The notes under the pieces were generated by a model, which did no database searches, had not been told where the DNA came from, and saw nothing but the letters and a program-made list of their open reading frames with translations. 64,000 nucleotides of DNA, taken from contig JAPLFG010000001.1 of NCBI GenBank assembly GCA_026390795.1, forward strand, positions 1 to 64,000, in the 5' to 3' direction. Position numbers and translations under genes: made by a program. Positions 1-7,417 of the stretch are shown one piece after another. Source of the DNA: Ignavibacteriales bacterium (lineage in GTDB: Bacteria > Bacteroidota > Ignavibacteria > Ignavibacteriales > Melioribacteraceae). Numbering within the stretch: the stretch's first letter is position 1; every line of letters starts with the position of its first letter.

Positions 1-26
1 TATTCTCATAATTATCTCAATTCTTT

Positions 27-341
27 CTTGACCTCGACTCCGCTCGGTCTGACATCTTTTCTTCTTTCCATCATTTTTTTTTACTTCAATTCTGTTTCTA
101 CCATTTGGGGGAAGCCCACTTAACTTCCGTTTCACTTTTCACGATTCACGTTCACATGTTATTTACTCATCTATAATAATATTACGACTTTAGTTTTTAT
201 TCTCAAAGTTATCCCGCATCTTTATCTCCGGCATGTGAGCAGCCTACTTGACCTCGACTCCGCCCGGTCTGACATCTTTTCTTCTTTCCATCATTTTTTT
301 TTACTTCAATTCTGTTTCTACCATTTGGGGAAGCCCACTTA
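27..341. repeat. 95-bp direct repeat, two copies
   Basis: Two near-identical copies of about 95 bp lie at 27-121 and 247-340. Both run from a CTTGACCTCGACTCCG start to GAAGCCCACTT. I see only one substitution (cgctcgg versus cgcccgg) and one G insertion in the GGGG run. The spacer holds no gene. No terminal inverted repeats or coding content are visible, so this is not an insertion sequence. It may be a duplicated leader or terminator, or a dispersed non-coding repeat. Confidence 0.85.
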
Positions 342-660
342 ATTCTTAATTTGCCATTCTCAATTCTTAATTCTCAATTGATTTTTCTCCCCACTTGCAC
401 AATATTGACCAAAAAAATATTTTTTATTGTCGATCCCTTGCATTAACTATTAATAAAATAGACGGAGTCAGCTCTAATTTTATACTTGTATCCCGCCCTT
501 CGAATCCCGCGGATAACAGTAATTACATGTATTTGTTACATTTTTGAAGGAGAATCAATGGATTAAACTATTTCCTTTTCCTTTCGATAATTGACTTGTC
601 AAGCTATATCCCTTGTAATTTTAATGATCTGGCTGGCAGATCGTAAAAAAACTCTCTGGC
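342..660. other. Intergenic, no gene recognised
   Basis: The stretch is AT-rich and starts with repeated variants of the phrase AATTCTTAATT (about 340-380). A good Shine-Dalgarno (AAGGAG at 547-552) precedes an ATG at 558 that meets a stop after two codons. That may be a relic start or a chance match. Nothing else can be supported. Confidence 0.5.
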
Positions 661-858
661 TTGAAAATTGATAATAGTATAGAGGCAACAATAGTGAGAG
701 ATATCATGTTTCTATCGGGATTATTTATTTACGTCAGTTTGTTTATTGTATTAATGGCAATACTGATGAAGTCGGCGCCGGTCGGTTTTGAGAACGATTT
801 AGGTTTTCATTACGGAAATAAGCTAAACGGTGAACCTGAGGAGAAAAAAGCGGCATAA
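661..858 (+). CDS. Doubtful small membrane protein, 65 aa
   Basis: The frame would start at TTG 661, or at ATG 706 giving 50 residues. It contains one hydrophobic helix (IMFLSGLFIYVSLFIVLMAI, residues 15-34) followed by a polar, charged tail ending EEKKAA. That is the layout of a single-span small membrane protein. Neither start has a convincing ribosome site, no family is recognised, and the surrounding DNA is non-coding in character. It could be a real small gene or a chance frame. Confidence 0.3.
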   Translation: MKIDNSIEATIVRDIMFLSGLFIYVSLFIVLMAILMKSAPVGFENDLGFHYGNKLNGEPEEKKAA

Positions 859-1180
859 GGAGAATTGACCAGCCGTTTCCCGTTTCCGGATTATAAAGCC
901 GCAACTTTCAGGATGCATTCCTATTACCGTTCTACCTGAAGATGCAATTTAGTCATCCCTCGTAACCCATACTTAAATCTGTCCTCCTCAATTTTATTCA
1001 TTTATTTTGAGCAAATCTGATTTATAAAATCAATTTTCAATATATTCCATTTGAATAAATGAATGAACTATATTCTTAGTGGTTGATTCTGAATACTGAT
1101 TGACGAAGTTTTATCATTCCGTATCGATGATTAAGATTTTTTTCATTTTTTACTTTTCACTTATTACTTTATAATTGCTC
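859..1180. other. Upstream region of fcl; source of a dispersed repeat
   Basis: No gene is seen. From about 1008 to the fcl start, the sequence is matched with scattered changes by 19846-20046. The match covers the phrases TTTATAAAATCA, ATATTCCATTTGAATAAA and ACTTTTCACTTATTA. This stretch probably holds the fcl promoter, but no specific box is called. Confidence 0.6.
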
Positions 1181-2134
1181 ATGGATAATAATAAAAAGAT
1201 CTACATTGCGGGTCACAAAGGGATGGTTGGTTCTTCAATTCACAGGCGCTTGCAAAGTACCGGACATAAAAATTTTCTCATGCGTACAATCGATGAACTG
1301 GATCTCAAAAATCAATCGAAGGTTGAAGATTTATTTCAAAAAGAAAAACCGGATTACGTTATTCTCGCCGCGGCAAAGGTCGGAGGCATATTAGCAAATA
1401 ATAAATACCGCGCTGAATTTCTTTACGACAATTTGATGATCGAGTCGAATATTATTAATTCAGCGTATCAAAACGGGGTTGAGAAATTAATTTTTCTCGG
1501 CAGTTCCTGTATTTACCCTAAGTTAGCTCCGCAGCCGTTAAAAGAGGAATATCTTCTTTCCGATTATCTTGAATACACAAACGAACCATACGCCATTGCC
1601 AAGATTGCCGGAATTAAACTTTGTGAAAGTTATTATAAACAATACGGCTCCAATTTTATCTCCGTCATGCCGACAAATCTTTACGGTTATTACGATAATT
1701 TTAATTTAGAGACCTCTCACGTACTTCCCGCGCTGATGCGGAAGTTTCATGAGGCGAAATTGAATAATTCAGATTCAGTTGAGATCTGGGGAACCGGGAA
1801 ACCTTACCGTGAATTTCTATTTGTGGATGATCTCGCCTGTGCGGTGTTATTTCTTATGGATAAAATTAACGCTAGCGATTTGTATGACAATAATCTAACA
1901 CATATAAACGTAGGTACCGGTGAAGACCTGACCATTTCTGATCTCGCCGGACTGATCCAAAAAATAGTCGGGTATAAAGGCGAGATAAAATATGACTCCT
2001 CTAAACCGGATGGGACTCCAAAAAAACTTCTCGATGTAACGCGTCTGCATAACTTCGGATGGAAACATTCGACCTCACTCGAAGAGGGCTTGAAAAAAAC
2101 ATACGAATGGTTTGTAAATAATTATAAATTATAA
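1181..2134 (+). CDS. fcl: GDP-L-fucose synthase (317 aa)
   Basis: This is an NADPH-dependent epimerase/reductase of the extended SDR family. It converts GDP-4-keto-6-deoxy-D-mannose to GDP-L-fucose in the cytoplasm, the step after Gmd. Visible features are the Rossmann loop GHKGMVGS (11-18), the SSC motif (108-110), and the catalytic pair in YAIAK (Tyr137, Lys141), spaced as in the Escherichia coli enzyme. The length is normal for the family. ATG 1181 is preferred over an upstream TTG at 1175 because the family begins just before the Rossmann strand. There is no clear Shine-Dalgarno. gmd lies 0.5 kb downstream on the same strand with a small four-helix-bundle gene between. The first codons and upstream DNA are echoed in a decayed copy near 19846-20046. 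Confidence 0.95.
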   Translation: MDNNKKIYIAGHKGMVGSSIHRRLQSTGHKNFLMRTIDELDLKNQSKVEDLFQKEKPDYVILAAAKVGGILANNKYRAEFLYDNLMIESNIINSAYQNGVEKLIFLGSSCIYPKLAPQPLKEEYLLSDYLEYTNEPYAIAKIAGIKLCESYYKQYGSNFISVMPTNLYGYYDNFNLETSHVLPALMRKFHEAKLNNSDSVEIWGTGKPYREFLFVDDLACAVLFLMDKINASDLYDNNLTHINVGTGEDLTISDLAGLIQKIVGYKGEIKYDSSKPDGTPKKLLDVTRLHNFGWKHSTSLEEGLKKTYEWFVNNYKL

Positions 2135-2216
2135 ATTGTTAATTGGAAATTGTGTGGTCCTATTAAAAATATAAAAAATAATTTATCATTTATCATTGTA
2201 AATTTACCATTGACTC
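2135..2216. repeat. AT-rich phrase repeat upstream of the S23-like gene
   Basis: This short spacer is built from variants of AATTTATCATTTATCATTG. A closely related phrase fills the spacer before gmd (2583-2619). Both end in CATTGA plus 3-4 bases immediately before an ATG. Such phrase repeats flanking the small gene suggest duplication at its insertion, but this is inference. Confidence 0.5.
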
Positions 2217-2564
2217 ATGGATACAGGATTAGGTCAAAGATTATTTGATTTTGCTGTGAACGTTATAGAATATTGTAGAAAATTACCAAAAGCAAAAGAA
2301 TATGAGATTATAAAATACCAACTTATAAAATCAGCTACATCGACTAGCGCCAACTATGAAGAAGCTCAGGGAGCCGTTTCAAAACCGGATTTCATCAATA
2401 AAATAAATATTGCATTAAAAGAGATCAGAGAAACAAATTACTGGATAAGAATTATTGAAAAAATTGGTTATAATTCAAGTGAATCAAAAGTAATATTACT
2501 GGAATCTGAAGAATTAAAAAAAATATTGGGATCGATATATTCAAAATCTTCCCAAAATAAATAA
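2217..2564 (+). CDS. Four-helix-bundle protein, S23/IVP type (115 aa)
   Basis: The sequence matches the four helix bundle / 23S rRNA intervening-sequence protein family. It has an N-terminal helix with DFAVNVIEYCRKLPK and the conserved SATSTSANYEEAQGA segment (residues 39-53). A helix with NIALKEIRETNYWI follows. The length is typical. The family is all-helical and forms oligomers, and its biochemical role is not firmly known. Some members sit inside insertions in 23S rRNA genes, others stand alone. Here it lies between fcl and gmd, with AT-rich phrase repeats on both sides, so it was probably inserted into an fcl-gmd pair. A role in sugar metabolism should not be assumed. Confidence 0.88.
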   Translation: MDTGLGQRLFDFAVNVIEYCRKLPKAKEYEIIKYQLIKSATSTSANYEEAQGAVSKPDFINKINIALKEIRETNYWIRIIEKIGYNSSESKVILLESEELKKILGSIYSKSSQNK

Positions 2565-2619
2565 TTTATACCATTCAAAATTAATTTATAATTTATCATT
2601 TAACATTTCTCATTGAACT

Positions 2620-3720
2620 ATGAAAAAAGCATTAATCACAGGTATTACGGGACAGGACGGAAGTTATTTGACTGAAATTCTGCTTGAAAAGGGTTACGAG
2701 GTCCATGGTATTATTAGAAGAAGCAGTTCTTTTAATACTGGAAGAATTGATCATCTCTATAATAATCCAGAGATACTCGATAAAAAACTATTTCTTCACC
2801 ATGGAGATCTGGTTGACACCAGCAATTTGAACCGCCTCCTAAATTTTGTCGAACCGGATGAGATCTATAACCTTGCCGCGCAAAGTCATGTAAAAGTTTC
2901 GTTTGAGATTCCGGACTATACAGCCCAGGTTGACGCCCTTGGTACATTAAGATTTTTAGACGCAATCCGGGAGGTCGGTTTAGGAAAGCAGACAAAATTT
3001 TACCAGGCTTCAACCTCCGAGTTATACGGTAAAGTACAGGAGATTCCCCAAAAGGAAACAACTCCATTTTATCCGCGTTCTCCATATGGTGTCGCAAAGT
3101 TATACGGCTACTGGATAGTTAAGAATTATAGAGAGGCATATAATTTATTCGCATGCAACGGTATTTTATTTAATCATGAATCACCGCGCCGGGGCGAGAC
3201 ATTTGTAACTCGGAAAATTACACGTGCCGCTTCAAGAATATTTCTTGGTTATCAGAAAAGTGTAAGTTTGGGAAATTTGGACTCAAAAAGAGATTGGGGT
3301 TACGCTCCGGAATATTGTGAGGGGATGTGGAGAATTCTACAGCAAAACATCGCTGAAGATTTTGTTCTCGCAACCGGAGAGACTCATACAATACGTGAAT
3401 TCTGCGAGTTGACATTCAGAGAAATTGGGATTGAGATAGTATGGAAAGGGAGCGGAGAAAAAGAATCCGGAATTATTGGATCAATTAGTGAAAGTAATAT
3501 AAGCAGTAAAGTAAAGATGGAACAATGTAAAGTGAAAACCGGGGATGTTATCATTGAGATTGATCCGAAGTATTACAGACCTACAGAAGTTGATCTGCTG
3601 ATAGGTGATGCTTCGAAAGCAAAGAAAGAATTGGGATGGGAGTCCAAAGTTAAATTTGAAGAATTGGTAAAATTAATGATCAAGGCGGATTTGGAAAAGG
3701 TTGCTGTGAGAGGGTATTAG
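2620..3720 (+). CDS. gmd: GDP-mannose 4,6-dehydratase (366 aa)
   Basis: The enzyme converts GDP-D-mannose to GDP-4-keto-6-deoxymannose, the committed step to GDP-fucose and related deoxysugars. Visible motifs are the nucleotide loop GITGQDG (8-14) and the catalytic Thr132 and Glu134 in STSELYG. Tyr156 and Lys160 lie in YGVAK, and the family signature [16 protein letters not shown] is present. The C-terminal substrate segment carries [13 protein letters not shown]. Start ATG 2620 gives the canonical MKKALITG beginning. With fcl it supplies GDP-fucose, probably for surface glycans. The last about 115 codons are the source of a decayed copy at 28884-29109, and the sequence following the stop recurs at 20049-20112. 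Confidence 0.96.
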   Translation: MKKALITGITGQDGSYLTEILLEKGYEVHGIIRRSSSFNTGRIDHLYNNPEILDKKLFLHHGDLVDTSNLNRLLNFVEPDEIYNLAAQSHVKVSFEIPDYTAQVDALGTLRFLDAIREVGLGKQTKFYQASTSELYGKVQEIPQKETTPFYPRSPYGVAKLYGYWIVKNYREAYNLFACNGILFNHESPRRGETFVTRKITRAASRIFLGYQKSVSLGNLDSKRDWGYAPEYCEGMWRILQQNIAEDFVLATGETHTIREFCELTFREIGIEIVWKGSGEKESGIIGSISESNISSKVKMEQCKVKTGDVIIEIDPKYYRPTEVDLLIGDASKAKKELGWESKVKFEELVKLMIKADLEKVAVRGY

Positions 3721-3767
3721 AATATCTAAACTTGTTGTGAGAACTATTTATTATAAAAAAAGATTAT

Positions 3768-3830
3768 ATGGAAAGTGCTACTAACAATTCCAAGAATAAT
3801 TTTCTATTAACTCCAATCAAAAATAATTAA
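3768..3830 (+). pseudogene. 5' stub of a gene homologous to the one at 20105
   Basis: The stretch ATATGGAAAGTGCTACTAAC and what follows lines up with the beginning of the 63-aa gene at 20105. Shared blocks include ATAATTTT, AACTCC and AAAAAT. The translated start (MESATNNSKNN) resembles MKTAFMKTENN but soon reaches a stop. The DNA before it also matches the leader of the 20105 gene. I read it as the remains of a lost copy of that gene next to gmd. Confidence 0.5.
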
Positions 3831-3989
3831 GAAATTAAATTGCATTTTCTGCTTTATTATCCCGTCCATATTTTACGGATCAACCAAGATTTATTAAATC
3901 ATTTTCGGTATATTGTAATCAAATAAAAATCCACTTTTTTACCTTTATTAATACAGAATAATTTCTTGTTCTATTTTACTTGATGGTTA

Positions 3990-4006
3990 TTAGCATGATA
4001 TGCTAA
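3990..4006. promoter_or_regulatory. Perfect 7-3-7 palindrome
   Basis: TTAGCAT-GAT-ATGCTAA is a perfect inverted repeat with a 3-base spacer, 74 bp before the start of the propeller lipoprotein gene. It could be an operator. No cognate regulator is identifiable. Confidence 0.3.
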
Positions 4007-4079
4007 GACTCTTACTGCGTTTCAATTTTTCGATAATCCTTTTTAGAAAATTTATTCATTTCTATATAAAAGGAGTTAT

Positions 4080-7052
4080 ATGAAAAACTATCAAATCTTT
4101 TTAATCCCGCTTTTTGTTTTGACTCTCATAGCATGTTCACCGGTTCATGAAACAATTCAAAGAAGCACTTACTCTCTCGATAGAGTGACTGAGATACAGC
4201 CGGGAATTGATTGTCACGGACGAGTTACTTCTCTAACTGTTAGTACTTTTAATAACAAAAAAATAATCGCCGCGTCGGAATCGGGAGGATTATTTAAGAC
4301 AAATGACGGAGGTATAAGTTGGTGGCACTTAGATGGATTACCGACAATTTACGTGATGGATGTTAAATATTTACCATATGATTCAACTATAGTAATTGCA
4401 ACTGCACGAGCTGATACAAAGATTGAAAATGGAGGAGGAATTTGGATTAGTAACAACGGTGGTAATTCTTGGCGCAAGTCAACTTTGAATATTCCAATAA
4501 ATGATGTACGGTTTAATTCTCCCAATCCCTACGAGAAATATAGCGCTTATGGGATCTCTTTTGATTCAAGTAATAATATTTACGTGGGAACATTTTGCGG
4601 AATAGCCAAAAGTATTGATAAGGGAGAATCTTGGGAATTAATTATTCCCAGATTTGATGTAATGAATGTCGAAAGATCCCAGGATCGTATCTGGTCGGTT
4701 CTACCATTGCCGAATAATCGATTACTTGCTGCTTCAGATGTATGGATTATTCGTTCTAGTGATGGCGGTCGTAATTGGGAGCGTAAAGTGTCTTGCAGCC
4801 ATAGTCGTAATGTATGGGTAACACATGGATTTACTCATTCTCCTTACAATCCGGAATATATATTTTATACGGAGTACGTAGGTCGTTTACATTACTCTTT
4901 GAATAGTGGAATAGATTGGTCTCAAATGGAGATTCCGGAAATCCCGCGAGCATGCCGGCCATCTTTTATTAAATCAGCAATAGAATCGTATGAGAATAAT
5001 GAAGTTTTTAACTTATACTATAGTAATGGTACAAGTCTATACTCAAAAATGTGTTTTGTTTACAACCAGGATTCGTTTAATTTTTCTTCGCCATGGCAGC
5101 CGGTTTCTGTTGATCATCCCGATCCAAGTGAATTAATTACCGATCCTCAATTAGGATTCCCATTGATGTTGGCATCGGACGGAGGTGTTCATCTCACAAC
5201 TAATAATGGTGTATCATGGAAACTCGCCAGCACATTTACCAAAAATTCCACCGGTAGTTTTGTCAATGGTTTAAACGCACTTCAAATCTACGATCTTACC
5301 GGGCAGTTTGTTCAGCAAGAACCTTACCCGCATATGGATTTATATTTCGGCACACAGGACAATTATATTTGGGCATCAGCCGATTCAGGCAGAACGTGGC
5401 CGTTCCATGATTGTTGCGAAGGATTTTTAATGAATGTATCAAGATATATTGATAATGAAGAGGGTACTATCGTAACCTATGTAGCATGTGGAGAATGTTT
5501 CAATATAGAAAGTGAAAGACATCTTCAAAATTCTTACGAATTTTATAATTGCCCTGCTGAAACACTCGGAGCTCCTTTTTTGTGTGATAATTATAAATAC
5601 ATACAGTATGGAGATAGAAATCTTTTCTTCACCAATAATTACTCAAGGCAATACCTAACTACATGGAGCAACATAGCGCGTATTGAAAATGATTTAAATG
5701 GTATTCCTAAAATTGCGAAGAGCGGCGATGCGTTTGTTGTTTACCAGGGGATAAAAAAATCTGATATCCTCCCTGATGGAGAGACGAAAAGGGGACTAAT
5801 TAAAATTGATGGAGTAAATACCGAAAACCCTGCTATAGTTGACGCGGATGTAAATGGTTTTGGATCTTTGGGTTACTATGGTGAAGGTTTTGTCTGCGGC
5901 TTAAATACTCTTGGGGTTAATCCGGCTGATCCGTATCATCTTATTATGGCTGATATAAGTGATAATAAAATGAAGTATACTTCTGACGGCGGACTCAATT
6001 GGCTGGTTGATGAAAATTTGACAACTGCAATTACGGATGCTGATAAATTTGTCTTTAGAAAAACGAATGGAAGTACTCAGGCCAGGATAATTGAATTCAA
6101 CCCTTTCAATCCGCAAAAGATATTTGTTGGTACAGAACAGAACGGAATAATTTACACGATTGATAACGGGTTAAACTGGCAAAGGTTTCCTGGAAGCGAA
6201 AGAATTCCAAATATTACTTCTATCTTTTTTAGAAATGAACATGAGGCGTATGTTTCTTCATATGGAAGAGGTTTGTGGAAAATGAAATTCTGGAATCCGC
6301 CGCGGGCAATTGATACTCTTCCTACAAGATTTGCCGGTCCAATTGATTTACCGGAGATGTATTCGCTTTCAACCGGAAAACAAAAATCTTTAGATCGGAA
6401 GTCAATTGATTCTTTAAACAAATGTGATGATTGCTGGACATTAACTGTTAAAGGTGGTGTCATAACTAATATTGACTATGATGAGGAGAATAATCTTAAA
6501 AGTCTAAAAATATCGGGTGGAGAAATAGTTTATCGTAATCTGAAAAAAGACCGTGAGAAACCGAACGTTATCGTTTCAATTGATAAGGGCTACGGCGATT
6601 TTAATAAGAATACTCTGATTACCCGCTTGATTGCAGAGAAAAAAACGATTGAGGGAATCGTACTCAAAAATAAAAAAATTACTGACATCATTTGTTATGG
6701 AAAAGATATTAGTAGTTCATTGAAAAAGATCAAACCAGTATATTACAATAGTTTAAAAGAACCCTATTTCAGAATTTCACATCAATCTTCCTCCTCCGGT
6801 CTAACATATCTATTTAATGGTGGAAAAATTAATGTTGAGGGGAGAGGATTTAAAAGTGATCAAAGTTTTCAAGTGCTGTTGAATGACAAAGTAGTTCTTG
6901 AAAAAATTATTCCTAATGAAAAAGGAATTATTGAATCGAATTTTAATATCAATGAAATTCCGGGTGAATATAATCTGAAGATTATTTCATTATCGGATAA
7001 AAAAGTGAAATACATAAATACAATAACTGTCGTCCCAAAAGATATTAGATAA
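4080..7052 (+). CDS. VPS10/sialidase-like beta-propeller lipoprotein (990 aa)
   Basis: The protein is secreted and lipid-anchored. A hydrophobic signal ends in the lipobox LIAC with Cys19. The body is rich in Asp-box turns of the S-x-D/N-x-G-x-x-W kind. Nine are visible, including KTNDGGISW, SNNGGNSW, SSDGGRNW, SADSGRTW, TSDGGLNW and TIDNGLNW, spread over about residues 75-700. This predicts one or two large beta-propellers like those of sortilin/VPS10 and BNR-repeat glycosidases. The C-terminal 100 residues look like an Ig-type (IPT-like) domain. A strong Shine-Dalgarno (AAAGGAG) precedes ATG 4080 and a hairpin terminator follows. No catalytic residues can be assigned, so enzyme activity is not claimed. 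The last 52 codons recur almost unchanged at 19634-19791. Confidence 0.8.
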   Translation: MKNYQIFLIPLFVLTLIACSPVHETIQRSTYSLDRVTEIQPGIDCHGRVTSLTVSTFNNKKIIAASESGGLFKTNDGGISWWHLDGLPTIYVMDVKYLPYDSTIVIATARADTKIENGGGIWISNNGGNSWRKSTLNIPINDVRFNSPNPYEKYSAYGISFDSSNNIYVGTFCGIAKSIDKGESWELIIPRFDVMNVERSQDRIWSVLPLPNNRLLAASDVWIIRSSDGGRNWERKVSCSHSRNVWVTHGFTHSPYNPEYIFYTEYVGRLHYSLNSGIDWSQMEIPEIPRACRPSFIKSAIESYENNEVFNLYYSNGTSLYSKMCFVYNQDSFNFSSPWQPVSVDHPDPSELITDPQLGFPLMLASDGGVHLTTNNGVSWKLASTFTKNSTGSFVNGLNALQIYDLTGQFVQQEPYPHMDLYFGTQDNYIWASADSGRTWPFHDCCEGFLMNVSRYIDNEEGTIVTYVACGECFNIESERHLQNSYEFYNCPAETLGAPFLCDNYKYIQYGDRNLFFTNNYSRQYLTTWSNIARIENDLNGIPKIAKSGDAFVVYQGIKKSDILPDGETKRGLIKIDGVNTENPAIVDADVNGFGSLGYYGEGFVCGLNTLGVNPADPYHLIMADISDNKMKYTSDGGLNWLVDENLTTAITDADKFVFRKTNGSTQARIIEFNPFNPQKIFVGTEQNGIIYTIDNGLNWQRFPGSERIPNITSIFFRNEHEAYVSSYGRGLWKMKFWNPPRAIDTLPTRFAGPIDLPEMYSLSTGKQKSLDRKSIDSLNKCDDCWTLTVKGGVITNIDYDEENNLKSLKISGGEIVYRNLKKDREKPNVIVSIDKGYGDFNKNTLITRLIAEKKTIEGIVLKNKKITDIICYGKDISSSLKKIKPVYYNSLKEPYFRISHQSSSSGLTYLFNGGKINVEGRGFKSDQSFQVLLNDKVVLEKIIPNEKGIIESNFNINEIPGEYNLKIISLSDKKVKYINTITVVPKDIR

Positions 7053-7417
7053 AGATAAATATCAACAAAGTATATACTCTACTTTTTTGTTTTATCCAAA
7101 ATTTCACAAGTCGCTTTTCGGAGCGACTTTTTTTTTACTTATCCGTTCATCCTTAGTTGTCGGTTCCTTCAGTATGAACGGTCTTCCTCTTCAACTTTTA
7201 CACTTTCAACTTGAGTATAATCAGAATCCTTTGTGATGCCATTTAATTATTGCTTCTGAACTAATAATAATTAAATTTTATTTCCAATTGGTTAAGATGT
7301 TTTTAGAATTACAAAATCAATACGACCTCGATTCTTTACTCGGAATTTATTATATGATCTGCCTTTGGTATTAGTTAGTAGAATAATTAGGTTTGTATTG
7401 TATTCCTGGAATTCAAA
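7053..7417. other. Intergenic with terminator; otherwise nothing recognised
   Basis: Apart from the terminator at 7108-7137, no gene or repeat is seen. It presumably carries the promoter of the downstream regulator. Confidence 0.5.
7108..7137 (+). terminator. Rho-independent terminator after the propeller gene
   Basis: AAGTCGCT and AGCGACTT form an 8-bp stem around a 6-base loop, followed directly by eight T residues. It lies 56 bp after the stop of the propeller lipoprotein gene. Confidence 0.9.

Larger units (their letters stand above)
3721..4079. other. Gap after gmd: gene stub, shared repeat and palindrome
   Basis: Three things are visible. First, 3763-3830 aligns with the start of the intact small gene at 20105, but the frame opened by ATG 3768 stops after about 20 codons. 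Second, 3838-3912 is matched by 19558-19630 (shared CATTTTCTGCTTTATT and CGTCCA, then GGATCAAC). Third, a perfect palindrome lies at 3990-4006. No intact gene is present. Confidence 0.7.

Noticed and set aside
541-566. Shine-Dalgarno followed by a two-codon frame (ATG GAT TAA)
   Set aside because: Too short to call a gene, and no downstream reading frame continues from it.
2732-3097. Minus-strand open frame opposite gmd
   Set aside because: It lies wholly antisense to a gene with all catalytic motifs and has no ribosome site or recognisable domain.
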